This document shows positions 57,131 through 64,000 of a DNA stretch of 64,000 nucleotides, in pieces. Position numbers and translations under genes: made by a program. The stretch's first letter is position 1, and each line of letters starts with the position of its first letter. Below the pieces are notes generated by a model. It worked only from the letters and a program-made list of their open reading frames with translations, was not told where the DNA came from and ran no database searches. Where the stretch lies: positions 2,369,001-2,433,000 of the forward strand of contig JAQIIU010000003.1 of NCBI GenBank assembly GCA_036946625.1, in the 5' to 3' direction. Origin of the DNA: Methylorubrum populi (GTDB taxonomy: Bacteria > Pseudomonadota > Alphaproteobacteria > Rhizobiales > Beijerinckiaceae).

Positions 57131-58945
57131 ATGCACCGTTACCGTACCCATACCTGCGGGGCGCTTCGCCCGTCCGACGTCGGCGCGAGCGTCCGCCTGT
57201 CCGGCTGGTGCCACCGCGTCCGCGACCATGGCGGCGTGCTCTTCATCGACCTGCGCGACCATTACGGCCTGACGCAGTGCGTGATCGATTCCGACTCGAA
57301 GGCCTTCAAGGCCGCCGAGACGGCGCGCTCCGAATGGGTGATCCGCATCGACGGCCGCGTGCGCACCCGGCCCGCCGGCACCGAGAACCCGGAACTGCCG
57401 ACCGGCGCGGTCGAGGTCTATATCGACGACCTCGAAGTGCTGGGCCCCGCGGGCGAACTGCCGCTGCCCGTCTTCGGCGACCAGGAATACCCGGAGGAGA
57501 CCCGGCTCAAGTACCGCTTCCTCGATCTGCGCCGGGAGAAGCTGCACGCCAACATCATGAAGCGCGGCGCGATCATCGACAGCTTGCGCCGCCGCATGCG
57601 CGAGGGCGGTTTCTTCGAATTCCAGACGCCGATCCTGACCGCTTCGAGCCCCGAGGGCGCCCGCGACTACCTCGTGCCGTCCCGCGTGCACCCCGGAAAG
57701 TTCTACGCGCTGCCGCAGGCGCCGCAGCAGTTCAAGCAGCTCACGATGATCGCGGGCTTCGACCGCTACTTCCAGATCGCGCCCTGCTTCCGCGACGAGG
57801 ACGCGCGGGCCGACCGCTCGCCGGGCGAGTTCTATCAGCTCGACATCGAGATGAGCTTCGTCACGCAGGAGGACGTGTTCCAGGCGGTCGAGCCGGTGCT
57901 GCGCGGCGTGTTCGAGGAATTTTCCGCGGGCAAGCGCGTGACGGACAAGTTTCCGCGCATCACCTACGCCGATGCGATGCTGAAATACGGCGTCGACAAG
58001 CCGGACCTGAGGAACCCGCTCCTCATCGCCGACGTCACCGACGAATTCGCCGACGACGCGGTGGCGTTCAAGGCGTTCAAGGGCGTGATCAAGTCGGGCG
58101 GCGTGGTGCGCGCCATCCCCGCCACCGGGGCGGCGGGCCAGCCGCGCTCGTTCTTCGACAAGCTCAACGACTGGGCCCGCTCGGAAGGCGCGCCGGGCCT
58201 GGGCTACATCGTGTTCGAGGAGGAGGGCGTGCATCTCTCCGGCAAGGGGCCGATCGCCAAGTTCATTCCGCCTGAGATCCAGGCACGGATCGCCGAGAAG
58301 GCCGGGGCGAAGGCGGGCGACGCGGTGTTCTTCGCCGCCGGCACCGAGGCGAAGGCGGCGGCGCTCGCGGGCAAGGCGCGCATCCGCATCGGCGACGAAC
58401 TGAAGCTCTCCGACACGGACCAGTTCGCTTTCTGCTGGGTCGTCGATTTCCCGATGTACGAGTGGAACGAAGAAGACAAGAAAATCGACTTCTCCCACAA
58501 CCCGTTCTCGATGCCGAACTTCGACCGCGACGAGTTCCTCGCGCTCGGCGACGGAGACTCGGAAAAGATCCTTGGGATCAAGGCGTTCCAGTACGACATC
58601 GTCTGCAACGGCATCGAGCTGTCCTCGGGCGCGATCCGGAACCACCGCCCCGACGTGATGGAGAAGGCCTTCGCGATCGCCGGCTACGGCCGCGACGTGC
58701 TGGAGGAGAAGTTCGGCGGCATGCTGAACGCGCTGCGCCTCGGCGCCCCGCCGCACGGCGGCATCGCGCCGGGCGTCGACCGCATCGTCATGCTGCTGTG
58801 CGAGGAGCCGAACATCCGCGAGGTCGTGCTGTTCCCGATGAACCAGCGCGCCGAGGACCTGATGATGGGCGCGCCGGCCGAGGCGACCCCGAAGCAGTTG
58901 CGCGAGCTGCACATCCGCCTCAACCTGCCCGAGAAGAAGGGGTGA
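57131..58945 (+). CDS. aspS: Aspartyl-tRNA synthetase
   Basis: Class II synthetase of 604 aa. N-terminal anticodon-binding OB fold (MHRYRTHTCGALRPSDVGAS, SGWCHRVRDHGGVLFIDLRD), catalytic motifs FYALPQAPQQFKQLTMIAGF, YFQIAPCFRDEDARADRSPG (motif 2) and GAPPHGGIAPGVDRIVMLLC (motif 3). The bacterial GAD insertion domain lies between motifs 2 and 3. The start at 57131 matches the usual M-H-R-Y-R-T N terminus; an in-frame ATG at 57101 would add ten residues. Whether it discriminates tRNA-Asn cannot be told. Confidence 0.96.
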   Translation: MHRYRTHTCGALRPSDVGASVRLSGWCHRVRDHGGVLFIDLRDHYGLTQCVIDSDSKAFKAAETARSEWVIRIDGRVRTRPAGTENPELPTGAVEVYIDDLEVLGPAGELPLPVFGDQEYPEETRLKYRFLDLRREKLHANIMKRGAIIDSLRRRMREGGFFEFQTPILTASSPEGARDYLVPSRVHPGKFYALPQAPQQFKQLTMIAGFDRYFQIAPCFRDEDARADRSPGEFYQLDIEMSFVTQEDVFQAVEPVLRGVFEEFSAGKRVTDKFPRITYADAMLKYGVDKPDLRNPLLIADVTDEFADDAVAFKAFKGVIKSGGVVRAIPATGAAGQPRSFFDKLNDWARSEGAPGLGYIVFEEEGVHLSGKGPIAKFIPPEIQARIAEKAGAKAGDAVFFAAGTEAKAAALAGKARIRIGDELKLSDTDQFAFCWVVDFPMYEWNEEDKKIDFSHNPFSMPNFDRDEFLALGDGDSEKILGIKAFQYDIVCNGIELSSGAIRNHRPDVMEKAFAIAGYGRDVLEEKFGGMLNALRLGAPPHGGIAPGVDRIVMLLCEEPNIREVVLFPMNQRAEDLMMGAPAEATPKQLRELHIRLNLPEKKG

Positions 58946-58960
58946 GGGGCCCAGCAGAGT

Positions 58961-59016
58961 GCCGAGCGCATCGTCCTGGAAATCGGCTCCAGGACGATGC
59001 GCTCGGCTCTTGTTTT
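58961..59016 (+). terminator. Rho-independent terminator of aspS
   Basis: A 20-bp perfect stem (GCCGAGCGCATCGTCCTGGA with its complement ending at 59007) and a 7-base loop, followed by CTCTTGTTTTT. It is 16 bp after the aspS stop. Confidence 0.85.
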
Positions 59017-59017
59017 T

Positions 59018-59063
59018 GCATCGTCTTTTTCCGAAAGCCGGAGGCCACCTTTCGGGACGATGC
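59018..59063. repeat. Second palindrome after aspS (GATCGTCCCGAAAG family)
   Basis: GCATCGTC...CCGAAAG (59018-59037) and CTTTCGGGACGATGC (59049-59063). It resembles the palindrome between lysR and wrbA at 18011-18059. It marks the boundary to the AT-rich Fic module. Confidence 0.65.
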
Positions 59064-59176
59064 TCTAGCGAGACTGAGCCTCGCGCACAAAATTTCGTTC
59101 ATAACTCCGAATCCCATCGCCGATGCCGGCAGGGAGGGCGTTCTAGTGATAGCCTCTGGAAGGTGGAGTGATCGAC

Positions 59177-59371
59177 ATGAGCAAAAAACTTACCAATCTT
59201 CTAGATCGGGCCAAAGCGATTGGAATGTCGTTAAATGAGCGTGAAACACAGCGCAGAAGCTTTGCTTATGGATCCGCTCATATCGAAAATGAACGCGTAA
59301 CACGCGACACAATCCGATTGGCTGAAGAAGATCTCAAGCGCCACAAAGGTGCGACAGGCGATGTCAGATAG
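59177..59371 (+). CDS. Fic antitoxin (VbhA-like, inhibitory S-x-x-x-E-N motif)
   Basis: Protein of 64 aa. YGSAHIENERVTRDTIRLAE contains SAHIEN (residues 33-38), an exact match to the alpha-inh consensus [S/T]xxxE[G/N]; in class I Fic systems the Glu obstructs ATP binding in the toxin. The rest is helical and charged. Its stop lies 11 bp inside the fic gene, a typical toxin-antitoxin arrangement. GGAG nine bases before the ATG; an upstream GTG (59168) is less likely. AT-rich compared with neighbours. Confidence 0.8.
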   Translation: MSKKLTNLLDRAKAIGMSLNERETQRRSFAYGSAHIENERVTRDTIRLAEEDLKRHKGATGDVR

Positions 59372-60221
59372 ACACAGCGAAACTGATGAGCCGGATCTGA
59401 TCAAGGATCCGGCAGAGCGAGCATTTGCAGAAGCAAGGAATGCTCTTCGACAGTTTGATGTCGGAATGCTTTTACTTGACCACTGGCTTGATGTGGGCCG
59501 TCCCTACATCAGGCCGTCGGATCTATTAACTCTTAATCGCTTTGCCATCGCCGGTATTCATAAATTCGCTGGGACATTTCGTAACAGTGAAGTTCGGATT
59601 GGAGGCAGCCAGCATCAGCCGCCAAACGCCGCATTCGTGCCTGAGCTCGTCGAAGACTTTTGCGCATATCTAAATGCCAATTGGGATTCGAAGACCGCCG
59701 AACATTTAGCAGCCTACGCCCTCTGGAGAATGAACTGGATACATCCCTTTGCAGATGGCAATGGAAGAACTGCCCGCATACTCTCCTATATCGTACTATC
59801 AGCAAAAAGCGGGTTTCGGTTACCTGGAACAACAACTATTCCAGAGCAAATCGCGGCCAACAAATCGCCGTACTATGCCGCCCTTGAAGATGCGGATCGC
59901 GCCTTTCTGAGAGGACGCATTGACGTATCTAAAGTCGAAGATTTGATTGAGGAATGTTTAGAAAAGCAAATTCTTTCGGCAGAATCACGGCCGGCTACCT
60001 CTTCAAAGAGTGAAGATAGGCGCGTCATCATAGACTCGGAATTGCTAGACTCATTGATACCGACAATCGAGCGATCGTTGCTAACGGTACCTGGACGCGA
60101 GAAGCACATTTTAAAAATAATCGAGAAAAATCCAGTACTTTTCAATGGATTGTTCAGTCTGCTTTCGGGGATTGGAGGTGCAGCGCTCGGGGCGATTCTA
60201 ACTCTCACGCTAAGCAAGTAA
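59361..60221 (+). CDS. Fic/DOC-family AMP-transferase toxin with C-terminal membrane anchor
   Basis: Protein of 286 aa. The active-site loop WIHPFADGNGRTARILSYIV has the full HxFx(D/E)GNGRxxR motif (His 128, Arg 139), so adenylylation of a target is predicted. Upstream, FAIAGIHKFAGTFRNSEVRI is the usual flap region. The last segment (VLFNGLFSLLSGIGGAALGA plus ILTLTL, about residues 259-284) is a hydrophobic helix, unusual for Fic toxins, suggesting membrane attachment. It overlaps the antitoxin gene, and its TAA shares one base with the ATG of the glycosyltransferase gene. AT-rich codon use points to acquisition from another genome. Confidence 0.88.
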   Translation: MSDRHSETDEPDLIKDPAERAFAEARNALRQFDVGMLLLDHWLDVGRPYIRPSDLLTLNRFAIAGIHKFAGTFRNSEVRIGGSQHQPPNAAFVPELVEDFCAYLNANWDSKTAEHLAAYALWRMNWIHPFADGNGRTARILSYIVLSAKSGFRLPGTTTIPEQIAANKSPYYAALEDADRAFLRGRIDVSKVEDLIEECLEKQILSAESRPATSSKSEDRRVIIDSELLDSLIPTIERSLLTVPGREKHILKIIEKNPVLFNGLFSLLSGIGGAALGAILTLTLSK

Positions 60222-61099
60222 TGCACCTCGAAGCGCTGTGCGCGATCGTTGTCGCCCACGACAGCGCGGACGCCCTGCCCGCCTGCCTCGCGGCGCTGGC
60301 CCGCGAAACCGTCCCGGCGATCGTGGTCGACAACGCCAGCCGCGACGGCTCGGTGGCGGTGGCCGAGGCGCACGGCGCGCGGGTGATCGCCAACCCCCGC
60401 AACGAGGGCTACGGGCGGGCCAACAACATCGGCGTGCGCGCCGCCGACGGGGCAGGGCACGTCCTCATCCTCAACCCCGATCTCGTGCTGCAACCGGGCG
60501 CCGCCGCCGCGCTTCTCGCCGCGGCCGAGGCATGGCCCGATGCCGGACTGCTGGCGCCGCGCATCCACGAGCCGGACGGGCGCTTCTTCTACCAGCCGCG
60601 CTCGCTGCTCGCGCCCTACCTCACGAATCCGAAGGGCAGGCGCGCCCTGCCCGAGGGCGATGCCTGCGCCCCGTTCCTGTCCGGCGCCTGCCTGATGGTC
60701 GAGCGCGCGTTCTTCCTCGGACTCGGCGGCTTCGACCCAAAAATCTTCCTGTTCTACGAGGACGACGACCTCTGCCGCCGGGTGGCCGAGGCCGGCCGCA
60801 CGCTGGTCCATGTCCACGGCGCGGTGGCCCTGCACGGGCGCGGGCGCTCCTCGGCGCCGGAGCCGGGCCGCGTGTTCCGCACCCGCTGGCATCAGGCGTG
60901 GTCGCGCGCCTACGTCTCGAAGAAGTACGGCCTGCCCGATCCGAGTCCCGGGATGCTCGCCACCAACGTCCCGAAGGCGGCGCTCTCCGCCCTCGCCTTC
61001 CGCCGCGCGGGGCTGGAACGCTACGGCGGCTCGGCGGCGGGCGCCCTGGCGGCGCTGCGGGGACGGAGCGCGCTCGCCCGCGAGGGTTTGGAGCCGTGA
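60221..61099 (+). CDS. Family 2 glycosyltransferase
   Basis: Protein of 292 aa of the GT-A fold (GT2, rhamnosyltransferase-like). CAIVVAHDSADALPACLAAL, VPAIVVDNASRDGSVAVAEA (nucleotide-binding Asp), NPRNEGYGRANNIGVRAADG, HVLILNPDLVLQPGAAAALL (DxD-type region), SGACLMVERAFFLGLGGFDP and LFYEDDDLCRRVAEAG (acidic ED motif) are in the usual order. Base composition returns to GC-rich exactly at its start. Its GTGA overlap with the acyltransferase gene indicates they work together on a surface glycan. Confidence 0.9.
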   Translation: MHLEALCAIVVAHDSADALPACLAALARETVPAIVVDNASRDGSVAVAEAHGARVIANPRNEGYGRANNIGVRAADGAGHVLILNPDLVLQPGAAAALLAAAEAWPDAGLLAPRIHEPDGRFFYQPRSLLAPYLTNPKGRRALPEGDACAPFLSGACLMVERAFFLGLGGFDPKIFLFYEDDDLCRRVAEAGRTLVHVHGAVALHGRGRSSAPEPGRVFRTRWHQAWSRAYVSKKYGLPDPSPGMLATNVPKAALSALAFRRAGLERYGGSAAGALAALRGRSALAREGLEP

Positions 61100-62181
61100 G
61101 CGGCCTCCTCTGCGGTCCCACGGTCGCACAGGCGCTGGCGCGCCCGCACAACGCCTTCTCGGCCCTGCGGCTGGCGCTGGCCCTGATGGTGGTGGTCTCC
61201 CACGCCTTCAGCGTCGTCTCCGGCCAGGCGCTCGACGAGCCGCTGGCCCGCGCCACCGGCTTCTCGCTCGGCGAGCACGCGGTGAACGGCTTCTTCGCCG
61301 TCTCCGGCTTCCTCGTCACCATGAGCTTCGACCGGCGCGGCTGGCGCGACTACGCCATCGCCCGCTCGTTGCGCATCGTGCCGGGTCTCGTCGCCGCGAC
61401 GCTGCTCGTGAGTCTCGGCCTCGGCGCGGCCCTGACCCGACTGCCGCTCGCCGAGTACTACGCCGCGCCGGAACTGTGGCGCTTCGTGCGCGGCACGCTC
61501 CTGTCCTTCAAGAGCCACGCGAGCCTGCCCGGCCTGTTCGAGGCCAACCCGTTCCGCAGCCCGCTCGGCACGGTCTGGACCCTGAAATACGAGACGATCT
61601 GCTATGTCGGCGTGCTGGTCGTCGGCTTGTTCGGATTGTTGCGGCGGCGCTGGGCCGTGCCGTCCCTCACCGCCGCCCTGGCGCTGACCCTGGCCGGGCT
61701 CGAAACCTTCCGGCCCGACATGCCGAAGGGCGCCGAGACGGCCCTTCGCCTGCCGCTGATCTTCGCGGCCGGCGCCTGCCTCTACCTGTGGCGCGACCGC
61801 GTGCGGCTCGGGGCGTGGCCGCTGCTCGGCCTCGTCGCGGCCGCCCTCCTCCAGGGGCACGCGCCCTCCCGCACGCTGCTGTTCCTCTCGGAGAGCTGCG
61901 CGGCGATCTGGCTCGCCTTCCTCCCGGCCCTGGCCCGCCCCGCCTTCGATCCCCCCGCCGACCTCTCCTACGGGGTCTACCTCTACGGCTGGCCGATCCA
62001 GCAGAGCCTGCACGCGCTGTTCCCCGCGGCCTCCGCTCCGGTGCTGCTGGTCCCCGCGCTCGGGCTCGCCCTCCTCGTCGCGGCGCTCTCCTGGTACGCC
62101 GTCGAGAAGCCGGCCCTGCGCCTGAAGGCGCGGGCGCTCGGGCGGCGCACGCTGGGCACCATCGAGCCCGCCGCGCCCTGA
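61096..62181 (+). CDS. Acyltransferase 3 family membrane protein
   Basis: Integral membrane protein of 361 aa with about ten transmembrane helices (OafA/YrhL/NodX-type). FSALRLALALMVVVSHAFSV contains the conserved His, HAVNGFFAVSGFLVTMSFDR and YAIARSLRIVPGLVAATLLV follow (R-x-x-R-I-x-P), and DLSYGVYLYGWPIQQSLHAL is the C-terminal motif. These enzymes O-acylate sugars of polysaccharides or lipids. GTG start overlapping the glycosyltransferase stop (GTGA) supports a joint role in glycan decoration. Confidence 0.9.
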   Translation: MSGLLCGPTVAQALARPHNAFSALRLALALMVVVSHAFSVVSGQALDEPLARATGFSLGEHAVNGFFAVSGFLVTMSFDRRGWRDYAIARSLRIVPGLVAATLLVSLGLGAALTRLPLAEYYAAPELWRFVRGTLLSFKSHASLPGLFEANPFRSPLGTVWTLKYETICYVGVLVVGLFGLLRRRWAVPSLTAALALTLAGLETFRPDMPKGAETALRLPLIFAAGACLYLWRDRVRLGAWPLLGLVAAALLQGHAPSRTLLFLSESCAAIWLAFLPALARPAFDPPADLSYGVYLYGWPIQQSLHALFPAASAPVLLVPALGLALLVAALSWYAVEKPALRLKARALGRRTLGTIEPAAP

Positions 62182-62341
62182 CGCGCGATCGATCCGATGG
62201 CCGGCTCGCCGCGTTTCCCGCTCCATCGGGAGCGTCAGGCCGCCGCCGTGGCGAGCGGACGGCGCCGCCCTAGCTTATCGCGTCGGCCCGCCGGTTCCGG
62301 CGGCCTCCCCGCATCGGCACAGGCAGAGCGAAAGCCTCCCC

Positions 62342-62560
62342 ATGAAGGTCGTCGTGGATCTCAACCGCTGCCAGGCCTACGCGCAGTGCATCTACGCGGC
62401 GCCGGGGCACTTTGCGCTGCACGGGCGCGAGGCCCTGGTCTACGACCCCTCCCCCGACGAGGCGGCGCGGGGCGCGATCGAGCGAGCCGTCCAGGCCTGC
62501 CCGGTCCGGGCGATCACCGCCTTTCCGGACGCCCCCGAGCAGGCCGGAGAGGCGTCGTGA
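62342..62560 (+). CDS. Small 3Fe-4S-type ferredoxin
   Basis: Protein of 72 aa. Cys10, Cys16 and Cys53 (RCQAYAQCIYAAPGHFAL and QACPVRAI) form the CxxXxxC...CP pattern of P450-partner ferredoxins, with Tyr13 in place of the central Cys. Such proteins usually hold a 3Fe-4S or labile 4Fe-4S cluster and pass electrons from a ferredoxin reductase to cytochrome P450. The next two genes are exactly those partners, and its stop overlaps the reductase start (GTGA). Confidence 0.9.
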   Translation: MKVVVDLNRCQAYAQCIYAAPGHFALHGREALVYDPSPDEAARGAIERAVQACPVRAITAFPDAPEQAGEAS

Positions 62561-63819
62561 CCGCACGACCCGAGCGCATCGTCGTCGTCGGCGCCTCGCT
62601 GGCGGGCCTGGCCGCCGCCCATCGCTTACGCGAGCGCGGCTTTGCCGGCTCCCTCACCCTGGTCGGCGACGAGCCCCACCTCCCCTACGACCGGCCGCCG
62701 CTCTCCAAGCAGGTGCTGCGCGGGCTCTGCACCGCCGACACCACCCTGCCCCGCCATCCCGACCTGCGAGCGGAGTTCCGCCTCGGCCGGCCGGCGACCC
62801 GGCTCGACCCTGCTGCGCGTACGGTCGAACTCGGCGATGGCAGCCGCCTGCCCTACGACCGCCTGCTGATCGCCACCGGCACCCGGGCGCGGCCCTGGCC
62901 CGCATCGGAAGAAGCGGCCCTCGCCGGCGTCTTCACCCTGCGCGGCCGGGACGACGCGCGGCGGCTCGGCGCACGACTTCAGGCGAAGCCGCGCCGCGTC
63001 GTCCTCGTCGGCGGCGGCTTCATCGGCTTCGAGGTGGCCTCGACCTGCCGCGACTTGCGTCTCCCCGTCACCCTGCTGGTGCGCGACGCCGTACCGTTGG
63101 CCGCCGCCCTCGGTCCGCGCCTCGGCGGCCTCGTCGGCGAGGTGGCGCGCGAAAAGGGCGTCGACCTCCGCCTGAAGACCGAGATCGAGCGGATGGAGGC
63201 GGAAGGCGACCGGCTCGCCGCCGTGACCCTGAAGGACGGCGAGCGGATCGAGACCGATTGCCTCGTCGCGGCGATCGGGACGCTGCGCAACGTCGAGTGG
63301 CTCGACGGCTCCGGGCTGGAGGCCGACGCCAAGGGCTTGCGCTGCGACGCCTTCTGCCGGGCCCTGCTCCGCGACGGGAGCGTGGCCGCGGGCGTGTTCG
63401 CGGCCGGCGACGTGGCGCGCTGGCCGAACCCGCACGACGACGACGCGCTGGTGGCGGTCGAGCACTGGGGCAACGCCCGGGCGCAAGCGGAGACCGTTGC
63501 GGACAACATGCTGGCCGGCGACGCCTCGGCCATGCGCCGCCACGACCACCTGCCCGATTTCTGGTCGCAGCAATTCGGCCTGACGATCAAGCTCGTCGGC
63601 CTGACCGAGGGCGCCGATGCCTTCGCGGTGATGCACGGCTCCCTGGAGGAGCGCCGCCTCGTGGTCGCCTTCGGACGTGACGGCCGCACCATCGCCGCGG
63701 CCTCGATCGACAGCGCCCGCTGGCTGCCGGCCTACAAGGCCGCGATCCGCGAGCGCGCCCCCTTCCCGCCGATCGGGGATGCCCTCGACCAGACCCGCAT
63801 CCGTGTGCAGGACCCGTGA
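62557..63819 (+). CDS. FAD-dependent ferredoxin reductase
   Basis: Protein of 420 aa. N-terminal FAD Rossmann motif RIVVVGASLAGLAAAHRLRE, then YDRPPLSKQVLRG; NAD(P)-binding VVLVGGGFIGFEVASTCRDL; FAD-site AAGVFAAGDVARWPNP; and the C-terminal domain typical of BphA4/putidaredoxin-reductase-like enzymes (VEHWGNARAQAETVADNMLA, FWSQQFGLTIKLVGLTEGAD). It should transfer electrons from NAD(P)H to the adjacent ferredoxin. GTG start at 62557 with 4-bp overlap to the ferredoxin gene. Confidence 0.93.
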   Translation: MTARPERIVVVGASLAGLAAAHRLRERGFAGSLTLVGDEPHLPYDRPPLSKQVLRGLCTADTTLPRHPDLRAEFRLGRPATRLDPAARTVELGDGSRLPYDRLLIATGTRARPWPASEEAALAGVFTLRGRDDARRLGARLQAKPRRVVLVGGGFIGFEVASTCRDLRLPVTLLVRDAVPLAAALGPRLGGLVGEVAREKGVDLRLKTEIERMEAEGDRLAAVTLKDGERIETDCLVAAIGTLRNVEWLDGSGLEADAKGLRCDAFCRALLRDGSVAAGVFAAGDVARWPNPHDDDALVAVEHWGNARAQAETVADNMLAGDASAMRRHDHLPDFWSQQFGLTIKLVGLTEGADAFAVMHGSLEERRLVVAFGRDGRTIAAASIDSARWLPAYKAAIRERAPFPPIGDALDQTRIRVQDP

Positions 63820-63856
63820 TTCACATTCCAAAGCCCGCGCGGCGCCTGAGCGAAGC

Positions 63857-63894
63857 GGATTTTCCGCATCGCGCAGCGATCCATCGGAAAATCC
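63857..63894. repeat. Inverted repeat before the P450 start
   Basis: GGATTTTCCG (63857-63866) and CGGAAAATCC (63885-63894) form a 10-bp perfect stem with an 18-base loop, ending just before the ATG at 63896. It would overlap the ribosome-binding region and could modulate translation of the P450, or be a small dispersed repeat. Confidence 0.6.
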
Positions 63895-63895
63895 C

Positions 63896-64000
63896 ATGAG
63901 CGGAAGCACGCTGTTCGAACGGATCCTCGATCCCGCCAACCGGGCGAACCCCTACCCGCTCTACGCGGAGATGCGAAAGACCCCGGTCGCGCGGCAGGAG
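63896..64000 (+). CDS. Cytochrome P450 (N-terminal part; continues past window)
   Basis: The visible 35 codons read SGSTLFERILDPANRANPYP then LYAEMRKTPVARQE, the typical N terminus of soluble bacterial P450s (DPANRANPYPLYAEMR, then the T-P-V turn). The haem-binding Cys region is outside the window. With the ferredoxin and reductase upstream it completes a three-component monooxygenase operon; substrate unknown. Confidence 0.85.
   Translation, partial: MSGSTLFERILDPANRANPYPLYAEMRKTPVARQE

Overview
The window is about 64 kb of GC-rich DNA (roughly 70 % G+C by eye) from an alphaproteobacterium, most likely Methylobacterium/Methylorubrum or a close relative. This rests on a DUF1013/TrcR cell-cycle regulator, an HpnP-type hopanoid C-2 methylase, the gene content, and dispersed palindromic repeats. 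Nearly everything is ordinary chromosome. Two AT-richer patches (about 4.9-5.2 kb and 59.07-60.22 kb) and several small mobile elements are the accessory part. No rRNA, tRNA or CRISPR array was seen.

Layout. 0-8 kb: 5' part of mutL, an acyl-CoA dehydrogenase, an ABC-F ATPase, a membrane/helical-repeat protein in atypical DNA, an alpha/beta hydrolase and a RibD-like reductase. 8-15 kb: a GlcG/HbpS-like protein, an oligopeptide ABC transporter (binding protein plus two permeases, no ATPase) and an MFS transporter. 14.5-23.4 kb: a ParDE locus whose toxin gene is split by a 164-bp MITE, trcR, a LysR regulator divergent from wrbA, dsbD and glutamine-dependent nadE. 23.7-31 kb: ftsK, lolA, an exonuclease III and an amino-acid permease. 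31-36.7 kb: rpsO-pnp, two small membrane proteins, ridA and a PotF-like binding protein. 36.7-38.1 kb: an IS110-family element inside a second MITE copy. 38.1-48.3 kb: rplJ-rplL-rpoB-rpoC, transcribed leftward from a recognisable sigma-70 promoter. 48.5-58.9 kb: an OprP-like porin, hpnP, a third MITE copy, a GGDEF fragment, a FadL porin, an FAH-family hydrolase, bioB and aspS. 59-64 kb: a Fic toxin-antitoxin module abutting a glycosyltransferase/acyltransferase pair, then a ferredoxin, ferredoxin reductase and the start of a cytochrome P450.

The most interesting part is 36.7-38.1 kb. The noncoding 5' region of the IS110 element can be folded by eye into two stem/internal-loop/hairpin modules. 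The loops contain guide-like segments. The first module matches the insertion target (the MITE palindrome) and the second matches the element's own two ends. That is the architecture of an IS110 bridge RNA, and it fixes the element at 36760-37952 with a shared ATC core. The MITE family itself (about 165 bp, terminal inverted repeats starting TAC, TCA/TGA target duplications) disrupts parE so cleanly that removing it restores an uninterrupted toxin frame.
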